A stretch of DNA of 64,000 nt. Source: Reyranella sp. Its GTDB lineage: Bacteria > Pseudomonadota > Alphaproteobacteria > Reyranellales > Reyranellaceae. Shown piece after piece: positions 43,245 through 52,448 of the stretch (positions are counted from its first letter, which is position 1; every line of letters starts with the position of its first letter). The DNA is taken from assembly GCF_004297265.1 (NCBI RefSeq), contig NZ_SCUT01000056.1, forward strand, positions 118,096-182,095. Reading direction: 5' to 3'. Made by a program: the position numbers and the translations under genes. The notes beneath the pieces are model-generated. The model saw nothing but the letters and a program-made list of their open reading frames with translations, did no database searches and was not told where the DNA came from.

Positions 43245-43351
43245 GACTCACCATTCGGGCGCGGGGCCGCGTTGCCGCACCATACGCCTGCTCGATTTCG
43301 CGAACTATGCCGGGACCTGAACGTCTCCTGCCGGGAGTCGTTCCGGTGTCT

Positions 43352-44695
43352 TCACTTCCCGATGCAGAAGTCGCGGAAGATCACATCGAGGAGTTCGTCG
43401 ATGCGCACCGTACCCGTGATGCGACCGATGGCGCGCATTGCGAGGCGAAGGTCCTCCGCCGCCAGCGCTACCTCCGGTGCGTACAGCGCGCGTTCCAAAG
43501 ATGCCTGACAATCCAGCAGCGCTTCGCGATGGCGCGCGCGTGTGAGGGGCGGCGCGCCGGCACCTTCCTGCATCGCAGCTTCCGCGGAGGCTTCCAGACG
43601 CACCAGCAATCCGGGCAGGCCAATGCCTCCCCTGGTCGACAGGGGAACGATTCCGGGATCGTCGACCGGCACGAGATCCGTCTTGTTCACCACCACGATG
43701 TCGCGCGCCGCATCCCAGCGTTCGGTCGCGTCGATGATCGCTTTCATGCCGGCGCGCCAGTCGCCGGAAGCGTCGAGCACCAGCACGCGCAGGTCGGCGG
43801 CGTCTGCCCGCGCCCGCGCCCGCCGCACGCCCTCCTGCTCGATTGCATCGTCCGAGTCGCGCAGGCCCGCGGTGTCAGCCAGCACCACCGGCCAGCCGCC
43901 GAGATCGAGATGGACCTCGATCACGTCGCGCGTCGTGCCGGCGGTTTCCGAGACGATCGCCGCCTCGCGGCGGGCGAGGAGGTTGAGCAGCGAGGACTTG
44001 CCCGCATTGGGTGGCCCGATGATCGCGATCGACAGGCCGTCGCGCAGACGCTCGCCGCGGCGATCCTCCAGATGAGCCGAGATTTCCTTTTGCAGACCGG
44101 TAACGGCGACCCGTACCTCGTCGGCCAGACCCTCGGGCAGATCCTCGTCCGGAAAGTCGATGGCCGCCTCGAGATGGGCGAGGGCACGCAGGCCCTTGGC
44201 TCGCCAGTCCTCGTAGAGCCGGTGCAGGGCGCCGTCCATCTGCTGCAGCGCCTGCCGCCGCTGTGCCGCCGTCTCGGCCGCGACCAGATCGGCGATGCCC
44301 TCGGCCTCGGTGAGATCGAGCTTGCCGTGCTCGAAGGCGCGGCGCGTGAACTCGCCGGGCTCGGCCAACCGGCAGAAGCCGAGATGGGCGATGGCCTCCA
44401 GCGCCGCCCCGACGACGGCGCGGCCACCGTGAAGATGCAGCTCGGCCATCGGCTCGCCGGTCTCGGTGTTGGGCGCGGCGAACCACACGACCAGGCCCTT
44501 GTCGAAAACCTCGCCGGTCGACGGATCGAGCAGGGAGCGCAGGGCCATGCGGCGCGGCGCGGGCAGGGGCCTCCGGGTCAGCAATTCCAACGCGTCGCCG
44601 GAACGCGGGCCGCTCAGCCGGACGACCGCGAGCGCACCGGGGTGCGCGCGCGTGGGCGTCGGCGTGCCCAGCGCGTAGATCGTGGCGTCGGTCAC
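43352..44695 (-). CDS. mnmE: tRNA modification GTPase MnmE
   Basis: The 447-residue protein has an N-terminal tetrahydrofolate-binding domain and a helical domain. The inserted G domain carries G1 G-P-P-N-A-G-K-S-S, G3 D-T-A-G-L and G4 N-K-T-D. It ends with C-I-G-K, the conserved C-terminal cysteine motif. Works with MnmG on tRNA wobble uridines. The GTG start overlaps the stop of the helix-hairpin-helix gene (GTGA). Ku, ligD and the B12 operon now lie between it and mnmG. Confidence 0.96.
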   Translation of the reverse strand: MTDATIYALGTPTPTRAHPGALAVVRLSGPRSGDALELLTRRPLPAPRRMALRSLLDPSTGEVFDKGLVVWFAAPNTETGEPMAELHLHGGRAVVGAALEAIAHLGFCRLAEPGEFTRRAFEHGKLDLTEAEGIADLVAAETAAQRRQALQQMDGALHRLYEDWRAKGLRALAHLEAAIDFPDEDLPEGLADEVRVAVTGLQKEISAHLEDRRGERLRDGLSIAIIGPPNAGKSSLLNLLARREAAIVSETAGTTRDVIEVHLDLGGWPVVLADTAGLRDSDDAIEQEGVRRARARADAADLRVLVLDASGDWRAGMKAIIDATERWDAARDIVVVNKTDLVPVDDPGIVPLSTRGGIGLPGLLVRLEASAEAAMQEGAGAPPLTRARHREALLDCQASLERALYAPEVALAAEDLRLAMRAIGRITGTVRIDELLDVIFRDFCIGK

Positions 44696-45030
44696 GTCCG
44701 CTTGGGCGCGGGTTGAGCCGGCCGCGGCGCGGGGGCGACCGGCGGCGGCCGGGCCATCACCTTGTCGGCAATCTTTTCATAGAGCGCCTCGGGGATCAGG
44801 CGACGCTCGACCAGCTCGGTCTTGGCCTTGAAGGGCCGCGCCCGGATGATGGCGTCGGCGCGCACCTCGCCGATCCCGTCGAGCGACATGAGATCGTCGC
44901 GACTGGCGCTGTTGAGATCGATCAGGCCGGAAGCCGGCGCCGCCGGCGGGGCAGGGCGCGCACCCTGAGCGTGGACGGCGACAGCGTTCAGCAGAATCAC
45001 CATCGTCGCGAGGAAGGCTTTGAACGACAT
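44692..45030 (-). CDS. Exported helix-hairpin-helix (ComEA-like) protein
   Basis: The 112-residue protein has a signal peptide ending V-H-A-Q. A single helix-hairpin-helix module follows: L-I-D-L-N-S-A-S-R-D-D-L, then G-I-G-E-V-R-A-D-A-I-I-R-A-R. The tail is proline-rich. ComEA binds DNA in the periplasm during natural transformation, but short HhH proteins like this are common without competence genes. ATG 45030 begins the signal peptide; the frame stays open to 45063. It is coupled to mnmE. Confidence 0.75.
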   Translation of the reverse strand: MSFKAFLATMVILLNAVAVHAQGARPAPPAAPASGLIDLNSASRDDLMSLDGIGEVRADAIIRARPFKAKTELVERRLIPEALYEKIADKVMARPPPVAPAPRPAQPAPKRT

Positions 45031-45041
45031 GACGACGGTCA

Positions 45042-45935
45042 CTATCGCACGAAATCGGCCCAATTCGGGACGGGACGTTGCGCGAACGGCACCTTCCAGC
45101 GATGGCAGTTCGACCGGTCGATCAGCTCGGCAGGCACCATGACCTCGGTTGGCACGGGCTGACCCAGGAGACGCCGCAACACGGCGCGGGCCGCGATGGC
45201 CGCGATGTTGAAGGCGCTGAAATCGACGCTGGCCAGCATGGTGCCGCGTTCGATGTGCTCGATGGCGGCCGGCAGGCCGTTGATGCCGACGACGGTCGCG
45301 TTCCGTCCGGCCTCGTGCAGCGCCTTCAGCGCGCCAAAGGCCATGACGTCGTTGGCCGTCCAGACACCGTCGATCTGCGGATGGGCACGCAGCAATTCAG
45401 CCATCGCCGTCCGGGCCGGCGCTTCCTGCAGATAGCCGACCCGCGATCCCACCAGCTCGATGCCGGGATATTCCGCCAGCGCCCGCTTCAACCCCTCCGT
45501 CCGGTCGCGCGCGGTGCGGGCGCCCGGCGTGCCGTCCAGCGCCACGACCTTGCCGGTGCCGACCAGCCCCCGGAACAGGGCACGGGCGATCGTTTCGCCC
45601 ACCCGGACATCGTCGGAGCCGACGAAAGTCAGGACCGGCACCCTCATGCGGTTGATGAATACCGCGACCGGGATGCCGGCCGCGGCGATCCGGGCTACGT
45701 CCTCTTCCATCGCGACATCGTCGGTCGGGTTGAACAGGACCGCATCCGGCCGCGCCGCCAGCGCCTCGGCCACCAGCGCCTTCTGCTCGCCGACATGGTC
45801 AGGCGTCGCCGGCACATAGTGCACGGCGCGGGCGCCGGCCTCGGCCGCGATCCGGTCGACCGCCAGCCGGGCGGCGTCGTAGGCCGGATTCACCCGATTC
45901 TTCGTGAAAACCGCCAGGGTGAAAGACTGGGTCAT
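45042..45935 (-). CDS. Sugar-binding-like protein (Peripla_BP_4/RbsB fold) without signal peptide
   Basis: The 297-residue protein looks like the substrate-binding part of sugar ABC transporters: F-T-L-A-V-F-T-K-N-R-V-N-P, N-P-T-D-D-V-A-M, G-K-V-V-A-L-D-G-T-P-G, D-G-V-W-T-A-N-D-V-M-A-F-G-A-L and V-V-G-I-N-G. No signal peptide is seen, and an in-frame stop lies shortly upstream, so it may stay in the cytoplasm. No transporter genes or DNA-binding domain are adjacent. It is divergent from glnD. Confidence 0.75.
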   Translation of the reverse strand: MTQSFTLAVFTKNRVNPAYDAARLAVDRIAAEAGARAVHYVPATPDHVGEQKALVAEALAARPDAVLFNPTDDVAMEEDVARIAAAGIPVAVFINRMRVPVLTFVGSDDVRVGETIARALFRGLVGTGKVVALDGTPGARTARDRTEGLKRALAEYPGIELVGSRVGYLQEAPARTAMAELLRAHPQIDGVWTANDVMAFGALKALHEAGRNATVVGINGLPAAIEHIERGTMLASVDFSAFNIAAIAARAVLRRLLGQPVPTEVMVPAELIDRSNCHRWKVPFAQRPVPNWADFVR

Positions 45936-45979
45936 GAGCCCTACTGTAAGCTACCCGCGCCCTGTAGTATCCGCCGGCC

Positions 45980-48772
45980 ATGGCCCAACCCTACGACGAG
46001 ATTCCGGACCGCCGCGCCATCGTGCGCCGCCGCACCCTCGAGGAGGCCCTCGCCCGCCTGGTCGAGGACCTGCCGGACGGTGGCGAGCCGCCGCGCCCGC
46101 CGGTGCTGGCCCTGCTGCGGGATGCGCTGGCCAAGGGCCGGGCCGAGATCCGCCGCCGCTTCGAGGAGCCGGGCCCACTCAAGAATGACGGTCCGGCGGT
46201 CCTGGTCGCGACCTCCTACCTGATGGACCAGATCATCCGGGTCCTGTTCGACTTCGCCGACCATCACGCCTATCCGGCCGCCAATCCCAGCGCCGCGGAA
46301 CGGCTCGGCGTGGTGGCGACCGGCGGCTACGGTCGCGGAGAGTTGGCGCCGCTCTCCGACATCGACCTGCTGTTCCTGCGTCCCTACAAGCAGACCCCGC
46401 GCGGCGAGCAGATCGTCGAGTTCATGCTCTATCTGCTGTGGGACCTCGGCCTCAAGGTCGGCCACGCAACCCGCACGGTCGAGGAGAGCCTGCGCTACGC
46501 CGAACGCGACCAGACGATCCGCACCGCCCTTTTGGAGGCCCGCTATCTGTGGGGTGACCGCGCGCTGTTCGATGAGTTGCAACGCGGCTTCGCGCAGAAA
46601 TTCTATAGCGGCGACGGCCGCGACTTCGTCGACGCCAAGCTGGCGGAGCGCGATCAGCGCCACCAGCGCATGGGCGATTCGCGCTATGTGGTCGAGCCCA
46701 ACGTCAAGGAAGGCAAGGGCGGGCTGCGCGATCTGCACCTGCTGTTCTGGATCGCCAAGTATCTCTACCGCGTGAGCGAACCGGGCGAGCTGGTCGCCAA
46801 GGGCGTGCTCACCAAGGAAGAGGCCAGGCTCTTCGAGCGCGCCGAGCGCTTCTTCTCCACCGTGCGATGCCACATCCACTATCTGACCGGCCGCGCCGAC
46901 GATCGCCTGTCATTCGATCTTCAACGCGAGATCGCGGCGCGCCTGGGTTACCAGGACCGGCCGGGCAGCCGCGGCGTCGAGCGCTTCACCAAGCACTACT
47001 ATCTCCACGCCAAGACGGTTGGCGACCTGACACGCATCTTCGTGGCGGCCCTCGAGGACAGCCGCCGTCGCAAGCCCAAGCTCGCCGCGCTGTGGCAGAG
47101 CCTGCGGCCGCGCGAACTCGAAGGCTTCCGCCTGGACGGGGAGCGTCTGGCCGTCGCCTCTCCCGATGCCTTCAGCAAGGATCCCGTCGCCATCCTGCGC
47201 CTGTTCCATGTGGCGCAGGAGAACGATCTCGACATCCATCCCGCGACCCTGCGGCTGATCACGCAGAACATCCGGCTGGTCGACAGGCTGCGCAACGATC
47301 CGGAAGCCAACCGTCTCTTCATGGAGATGCTGACGTCTCGTCATGATCCGGAGACGACTTTGCGACGCCTCAACGAGGCCGGCGTATTCGGCCGCTTCGT
47401 GCCCGATTTCGGCAGGGTCGTCGCGCAGACGCAGCACGACATGTACCACACGTACACGGTCGACGAGCACACGATCCGCGCCATCGGCATCCTCTCGAAG
47501 ATCGAATCGGGTGCGCTCAAGGAAGACCACCCGATGTCGGCCGACGTGGTGCACAAGATCGTGTCCCGGCCGGTGCTTTACCTCGCGGTGCTGCTGCACG
47601 ACATCGCCAAGGGACGCGGCGGCGATCATTCCGTGCTTGGCGCCGAGGTGGCGATGCAGCTCGGACCTCGCCTCGGCCTGAGCGCTGCCGAGACCGAAAC
47701 GGTGGCGTGGCTGGTACGCTATCACCTCGCCATGTCGGGCACCTCGTTCCAGCGCGACCTGATGGATCCCAAGACCATCGAAACCTTTGCAGCACTCGTC
47801 CAGTCGCCCGAGCGCCTGCGCCTGCTGCTGGTCCTGACGGTCTGCGATATCCGCGCCGTGGGCCCGAACGTCTGGAACAACTGGAAGGCCGCCCTGCTGC
47901 GCCAGCTCTATAATGCAACGGAGCAGGTCTTGTCGGGCGGCACGCTGAGCGGCGGCCGCGCCGAGCGCATCAAGCAGATCCAGGCCGAAGTCGCCAAGCG
48001 ACTGCCGGGCTGGAGCGACGCCGACAAGGAAGCGCATTTTTCGCGCGGCTACGCCTCCTACTGGCTGTCCTTCCCCATCGAAACGCTGGTTCGCCAGGCC
48101 GAACTGGTGCGTGGCGCCGAGAGGGCCAAGCAACCGCTCGCCATCGAGCACAGGGTCGACGATGAGCGCTCGGTGACCGAGGTCACGATCTACACGCTCG
48201 ACACCCATGGCCTGTTCGCCCGCCTCGCCGGCGCCATGGCGATCAGCGGCGCCAACATCGTCGACGCCAAGATCTTCACCCTGGCCAACGGCATGGCGCT
48301 CGACACCTTCTGGATCCAGGACCTCGAGGGCAAGCCGTTCGACGGGCCGCAGCGGCTGGCGCGGCTGGCCGCCCGGGTCGAGCTTTCGCTGTCCAACCGG
48401 CTCGATATCCAGCGCGAACTCGACAGCCAGCGGGCCTCGTGGCCCAAGCGCGACCGCGTCTTCACCGTGGAGCCGCGGGTGCTGATCGACAACAACGCGT
48501 CCGACGCCTTCACGGTGATCGAGGTCAACGGCCGCGACCGGCCGGGCTTCCTGCACGTCGTCACGCGCGCGCTCACACGCCTCAACCTGCAGATCGCCAC
48601 CGCGCACGTCACGACCTACGGCGAGCGCGCGGTCGACGTCTTCTACATCAAGGACCTGTTCGGCCTGAAGGTCGTGCACGCCGAGAAGCTGAAACAGATC
48701 TCGACGGCCGTCGAAAGCGCCATCCGCGACTTCGACTCCCGCTTCGATCTCGTTCCGAAAGCGGCGGAATAG
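45980..48772 (+). CDS. glnD: Bifunctional uridylyltransferase/uridylyl-removing enzyme GlnD
   Basis: The 930-residue nitrogen sensor modifies PII proteins. The nucleotidyltransferase motif G-G-Y-G-R-G-E-L-A-P-L-S-D-I-D is near residue 115, and the uridylyl-removing HD domain has L-H-D-I-A-K-G-R-G-G-D-H-S. Two ACT domains end the protein (from about residues 735 and 845; F-T-V-I-E-V-N-G-R-D-R-P-G-F-L begins the last). Glutamine acts through the ACT domains. Length and order are normal. Confidence 0.97.
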   Translation: MAQPYDEIPDRRAIVRRRTLEEALARLVEDLPDGGEPPRPPVLALLRDALAKGRAEIRRRFEEPGPLKNDGPAVLVATSYLMDQIIRVLFDFADHHAYPAANPSAAERLGVVATGGYGRGELAPLSDIDLLFLRPYKQTPRGEQIVEFMLYLLWDLGLKVGHATRTVEESLRYAERDQTIRTALLEARYLWGDRALFDELQRGFAQKFYSGDGRDFVDAKLAERDQRHQRMGDSRYVVEPNVKEGKGGLRDLHLLFWIAKYLYRVSEPGELVAKGVLTKEEARLFERAERFFSTVRCHIHYLTGRADDRLSFDLQREIAARLGYQDRPGSRGVERFTKHYYLHAKTVGDLTRIFVAALEDSRRRKPKLAALWQSLRPRELEGFRLDGERLAVASPDAFSKDPVAILRLFHVAQENDLDIHPATLRLITQNIRLVDRLRNDPEANRLFMEMLTSRHDPETTLRRLNEAGVFGRFVPDFGRVVAQTQHDMYHTYTVDEHTIRAIGILSKIESGALKEDHPMSADVVHKIVSRPVLYLAVLLHDIAKGRGGDHSVLGAEVAMQLGPRLGLSAAETETVAWLVRYHLAMSGTSFQRDLMDPKTIETFAALVQSPERLRLLLVLTVCDIRAVGPNVWNNWKAALLRQLYNATEQVLSGGTLSGGRAERIKQIQAEVAKRLPGWSDADKEAHFSRGYASYWLSFPIETLVRQAELVRGAERAKQPLAIEHRVDDERSVTEVTIYTLDTHGLFARLAGAMAISGANIVDAKIFTLANGMALDTFWIQDLEGKPFDGPQRLARLAARVELSLSNRLDIQRELDSQRASWPKRDRVFTVEPRVLIDNNASDAFTVIEVNGRDRPGFLHVVTRALTRLNLQIATAHVTTYGERAVDVFYIKDLFGLKVVHAEKLKQISTAVESAIRDFDSRFDLVPKAAE

Positions 48773-48828
48773 TTCACCACCTTCCTTGGCAGATCCCTCG
48801 CAAATGCTCGGGATGACGGCCGAGGCCG

Positions 48829-49797
48829 TCACTCCGGCTTGAAGTTGGCTTCCTTCAGCAGGGCTGTGTTGGTCTCGATCTCCTGCTTGATGAAAGCCCC
48901 GAATTCCTTCGGGCCGCGCGCGGTCGGGACGATGCCGAGCGAGGTGGTCTTCTCGATGAAGCCCTTGTCCTTCGAAACCTCGGCCATTCCGGCGGCCAGC
49001 TTATTCACGACGGCATCGGGCGTGTCCTTGGGCGCCCAGACGCCGTACCAGGAGCTGAGGTTGAAATCCTTCAGGCCGACTTCGGCGCTCGTCGGGATGT
49101 TGGGCGCGAGCGGCGTGCGCTCCTTGGAGGTCACGAACAGACCCTTGGCTCGGCCTGAGGTGGCGAGCGGCAGGAGGGCCGTCCACGGATCCATGAAGAA
49201 CTGGACGCTGCCCGACATGAGGTCGTTGTTGGCCGGCGCCGTGCCCTTGTAGAGGATCTGGTCGAGCGGAATGCCGATGCGCTTCAACCAGGCCAGTGTC
49301 GCGATATGGCCGGCCGAGCCGCCCGAGGAGATCGCCACGAAGAACTTCTTCGGGTCCTTCGTTACCGCCGCCATGACGGCAGCATAGTCGCTGCCCGGCA
49401 CGTTGTTGTTGGCCAGGAGGACCAAGGGCGCCTCGCCCGCCTGGGCGATGGCGCGGAAATCCGTCTGCGGGTCATAGGGGCAGGACGGCACCACCGTCTT
49501 GCCCAGCACGAACAGGCTGGCATTGAACAGGATCGTGTAGCCGTCGGGTTCGGCGCGGCGGACCGTGTCGGAGCCGATGGTGCTGGAAGCGCCGCCGATG
49601 TTCTGGATGACGATCTGCTGGCCGAGCTTTTCCGACAGGAACTGTGCGGTGATGCGGCCGAGCCCGTCCGTGCCGCCGCCAGGCGGGTAGGGCACGATCA
49701 TCTTCAGCGGCTTGTTCGGATACTCCTGAGCGAGGGCCGGGGCAGCAAGAAGCGAGGCGCCCACGGCGCCCAGCACGGTCCTACGACGAAGTTTCAT
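48829..49797 (-). CDS. Bug-family tripartite tricarboxylate transporter substrate-binding protein
   Basis: The 322-residue periplasmic protein has a twin-arginine-like leader (L-R-R-R-T-V-L-G, cleaved after A-L-A-Q), then Y-P-N-K-P-L-K-M-I-V-P-Y-P-P-G-G-G-T-D and N-I-G-G-A-S-S-T-I-G, the Bug/TctC signature. It binds an organic acid; which one is unknown. TctA and TctB membrane subunits are not in the window. ATG 49797 begins the leader. Confidence 0.88.
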   Translation of the reverse strand: MKLRRRTVLGAVGASLLAAPALAQEYPNKPLKMIVPYPPGGGTDGLGRITAQFLSEKLGQQIVIQNIGGASSTIGSDTVRRAEPDGYTILFNASLFVLGKTVVPSCPYDPQTDFRAIAQAGEAPLVLLANNNVPGSDYAAVMAAVTKDPKKFFVAISSGGSAGHIATLAWLKRIGIPLDQILYKGTAPANNDLMSGSVQFFMDPWTALLPLATSGRAKGLFVTSKERTPLAPNIPTSAEVGLKDFNLSSWYGVWAPKDTPDAVVNKLAAGMAEVSKDKGFIEKTTSLGIVPTARGPKEFGAFIKQEIETNTALLKEANFKPE

Positions 49798-49820
49798 GGA
49801 GAATGCCTCGGGAAAGGTGC

Positions 49821-50228
49821 CTAGGGTTGCACACTGACCGAAGATGCACACGCCGTGCCATGAGCCGTCTCGCAGATCGTCCGGGAAACCCGGCGTTCGG
49901 CGACCTCGCCACAGGGCACACCCAGGGCGCGCGAGGTGTCGAGATGCTGGCGGAGCGTTGCCGAAGCGCCGGGGGGAATGGGAAAGGGCGCGCCTTCGCG
50001 ATAGGCCGATTTCAGCTCGACCGTGCGCTGGCGGCCATCACGCAGGGCCAGCACGACATCAACCTGGAGGTAGTCGATGGTCTCGGCCGTCTTGTTCTCG
50101 ACGACCAGGCTCGGCACGCAGTTGCCGTAGACGTTGGCATCGCTGCCGCGCGTCACATCGATGCCGTTGGCGGCGAGGGCCGCCGTACCCAAAAGAACTA
50201 AACTCAACGCACCAAAGGCTGCCTTCAT
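49821..50228 (-). CDS. Exported hypothetical protein (135 residues)
   Basis: A signal peptide (A-F-G-A-L-S-L-V-L-L-G-T-A-A-L-A-A) is followed by a small beta-rich domain with four cysteines. It contains N-C-V-P-S-L-V-V-E-N-K-T and a central L-Q-V-D-V-V-L-A-L-R-D-G. I do not recognise the family. It starts 22 bases after the stop of the regulator gene upstream on the same strand. Confidence 0.7.
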   Translation of the reverse strand: MKAAFGALSLVLLGTAALAANGIDVTRGSDANVYGNCVPSLVVENKTAETIDYLQVDVVLALRDGRQRTVELKSAYREGAPFPIPPGASATLRQHLDTSRALGVPCGEVAERRVSRTICETAHGTACASSVSVQP

Positions 50229-50250
50229 GGTCGCCTCCTGCCCGGTATTC

Positions 50251-51084
50251 CTAGCTCGATTGCAGCCGCTGCTCCCGGCGGGTCGCCAACATCTGGAGGA
50301 TCGCCGCGGCGGTCTCCTCGATCGACCGGCGGGTCACGTCGATCGTCGCCCATTTGCGGCGCGCATAGAGGCGTCGGGCGTCCTGGATCTCGCCCTGCAC
50401 GGTATCCATGTCGGTATAGTCCGTCTCGGTCTCCTGCTGCATGAGCCGCAGCCGGTTGACGCGTATCTGCACCAGGCGTTCGGGATCGGTGATCAGCCCC
50501 ACGATCAGCGGCCGCCTGGCCGCTTCGAGCTCGGCGGGCGGTGGCACCAGCGGCACCAGCGGCACGTTGGCCGCACGCACGCCGCGATTGGCGAGATAGA
50601 CACAGGTCGGTGTCTTCGAGGTGCGCGAGGGTCCGACCAGGATCACGTCGGCATCGTCGAGATCGTGCGTCGACTGGCCGTCATCGTGCGCCAGCGTGAA
50701 GTGCATGGCGTCGATGCGATCGAAATAGCCTTCGTCGAGCTGATGCTGGCGGCCCGGCCACTGCTCGCTCTTGGAATGGAAATGCACCGCCAGCACGCTC
50801 ATCGCCTGGTCGAGCACGCCGACGCAGGGAAGCTGCAGGCGCCGGCAATGATCGCGCACGACGTCGCGCAGATCGGGATCGACCAGCGTATAGAGAACGG
50901 GGCCGCGGTCGCGCTCGACCGCCTGCATCACCTTCTCCATCTGCGCCGGTGACCGCACCAGCGACCAGACGTGCTCCTGGACGAAGATGCCCTCGTACTG
51001 GACGAGGCAGGCACGCGCGACGCTCGACACGGTCTCGCCGGTCGAATCGGACACGAGATGGACGTGGAAGTTACGGTTGGCCAC
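50251..51084 (-). CDS. ppsR: Pyruvate,phosphate dikinase/PEP synthase regulatory protein (DUF299 kinase-pyrophosphorylase)
   Basis: The 277-residue protein matches the family: H-V-H-L-V-S-D-S-T-G-E-T near the start, then the P-loop V-G-P-S-R-T-S-K-T-P and L-A-N-R-G. It switches PPDK or PEP synthase off by ADP-dependent phosphorylation and on by phosphate-dependent dephosphorylation. The GTG at 51084 gives the family start. It is divergent from hemE, a common alphaproteobacterial arrangement. Confidence 0.93.
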   Translation of the reverse strand: MANRNFHVHLVSDSTGETVSSVARACLVQYEGIFVQEHVWSLVRSPAQMEKVMQAVERDRGPVLYTLVDPDLRDVVRDHCRRLQLPCVGVLDQAMSVLAVHFHSKSEQWPGRQHQLDEGYFDRIDAMHFTLAHDDGQSTHDLDDADVILVGPSRTSKTPTCVYLANRGVRAANVPLVPLVPPPAELEAARRPLIVGLITDPERLVQIRVNRLRLMQQETETDYTDMDTVQGEIQDARRLYARRKWATIDVTRRSIEETAAAILQMLATRREQRLQSS

Positions 51085-51406
51085 GGCTTGTTTTACCCCA
51101 CAGGTGCGCCGGGAGAAACGCGGGATTGCGCCGGGGATTTCGGGGACAAGCGGAACATCGATCCACCCGGTCCTGATTCGGGACACGACTCGCCCGCCCC
51201 ATCCAATCCGCCGTCCCCTGCGTACAGCTCGGGATGAATGAGCTGTGAGTCGGGAATCAAGGCCGGCAGTCGCGTGGAAACGGTATTTTCTGGTCCACAG
51301 CCCCCTGGGGACCGATGGCCAATAAGGCGCATCCCCACGTGCCACAGGCTCTACTACTGCTACTACCTATTATGAATAGAGTAGAAGGAAGCATGAGGGA
51401 CAGAGA
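51085..51406. other. Divergent spacer between ppsR and hemE, no gene seen
   Basis: These 322 bases hold no convincing coding sequence. GGTCC and GGGACC flank a short inverted repeat near 51294-51315, and a CTACT-rich stretch lies near 51350-51367. A -10-like TATTAT occurs at 51368-51373 without a clear -35, and GAGGGA at 51396-51401 serves as the hemE ribosome site. Confidence 0.5.
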
Positions 51407-52447
51407 GTGAGCGGCGGGAAACTCCTGGAAACGCTGGCCGGAAAGCGGCATGCGACGCCACCGATATGGCTGATGCGCCAGGCGGGACGTTACCTGCCCG
51501 AGTATCGCGCCGTGCGGGCAACGACCAAATCGTTCCTCGAATTCTGCTATACGCCCGACAAGGCCGTCGAGGTGACACTGCAGCCGATCCGCCGTTTTGG
51601 GCTGGATGCCGCGATCATCTTCTCCGACATCCTCGTGGTACCGGATGCGCTCGGCCAGAAGGTCTGGTTCGCGGAAGGCGAGGGCCCGAAGCTCGAGGCG
51701 CTGACCGATCCGTCGCAATTCGGCCGCCTGTCGCGGGGGCGACTGCAGGAGCATCTCGCACCGGTTTACGAGGCGATCCGCCGGACCCGGGCGGAGCTGC
51801 CCGCGGACACGGCGCTTCTGGGTTTTGCCGGCGCGCCCTTCACACTCGCCTGCTACATGATCGAAGGCAGCGGCAGCAGGGATTTCGCCAAGGTGAAGAA
51901 GTGGGCCTATGCCCATCCCGAGTCCTTCAAGCTCTTGATCGATCTTCTCATCGATGCGGTCGTCGAACATCTCGGCCACCAGGTCGAGGCCGGCGTCGAT
52001 GCGGTGCAACTCTTCGATTCCTGGGCCGGCGTGTTGCCGGAAGAACAACTTTTCCATTGGTCGCTCGATCCGATGGTGCGGATCGCCAAGGCCTTGCGCG
52101 AGCGTCATCCCGGCGTGCCGATCATCGCTTTTCCGCGCGCTGTCGGTCCCGCGGCGCTGATGTACCGCCTGCCCGAGACGTTCAGCGCCCTGTCGCTCGA
52201 CACCGGCATCGGTGCGCATTGGGCGGCGAAGGAGATACAGCCGCACATCTGCGTGCAGGGAAATCTCGACCCGATCATGCTGGTGGCGGGCGGCGAGGCG
52301 ATGGAGCGCGAGGCGACTCGGATCCTCGATAAGCTCGGCCACGGCTCCTTCGTGTTCAACCTCGGCCATGGCGTGGTGCCGCAGACCCCGCCGGACAATG
52401 TCGCGCGCCTGATCGAGATCGTGCGCAACTGGAAGCCGGGATCATGA
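51407..52447 (+). CDS. hemE: Uroporphyrinogen decarboxylase
   Basis: The 346-residue enzyme converts uroporphyrinogen III to coproporphyrinogen III. Signatures are P-I-W-L-M-R-Q-A-G-R-Y-L-P-E-Y near the N-terminus, S-D-I-L-V-V-P near residue 80, the G-F-A-G-A-P-F-T-L strand, and H-I-C-V-Q-G-N-L-D-P near the end. The GTG follows GAGGGACAGAGA. A palindromic element separates it from hemH. Confidence 0.97.
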   Translation: MSGGKLLETLAGKRHATPPIWLMRQAGRYLPEYRAVRATTKSFLEFCYTPDKAVEVTLQPIRRFGLDAAIIFSDILVVPDALGQKVWFAEGEGPKLEALTDPSQFGRLSRGRLQEHLAPVYEAIRRTRAELPADTALLGFAGAPFTLACYMIEGSGSRDFAKVKKWAYAHPESFKLLIDLLIDAVVEHLGHQVEAGVDAVQLFDSWAGVLPEEQLFHWSLDPMVRIAKALRERHPGVPIIAFPRAVGPAALMYRLPETFSALSLDTGIGAHWAAKEIQPHICVQGNLDPIMLVAGGEAMEREATRILDKLGHGSFVFNLGHGVVPQTPPDNVARLIEIVRNWKPGS

Positions 52448-52448
52448 T

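Noticed and set aside
48813..48832. GACGGCC/GGCCGTC hairpin after glnD as a terminator
   Set aside because: The stem is not followed by a T-rich run on either strand and overlaps the end of the Bug-family gene; it may be a remnant of a dispersed repeat.
51350..51390. CTACTACTGCTACTACC stretch before hemE as a regulatory repeat or leader peptide
   Set aside because: It is short and imperfect, with no leader frame that has a ribosome site.
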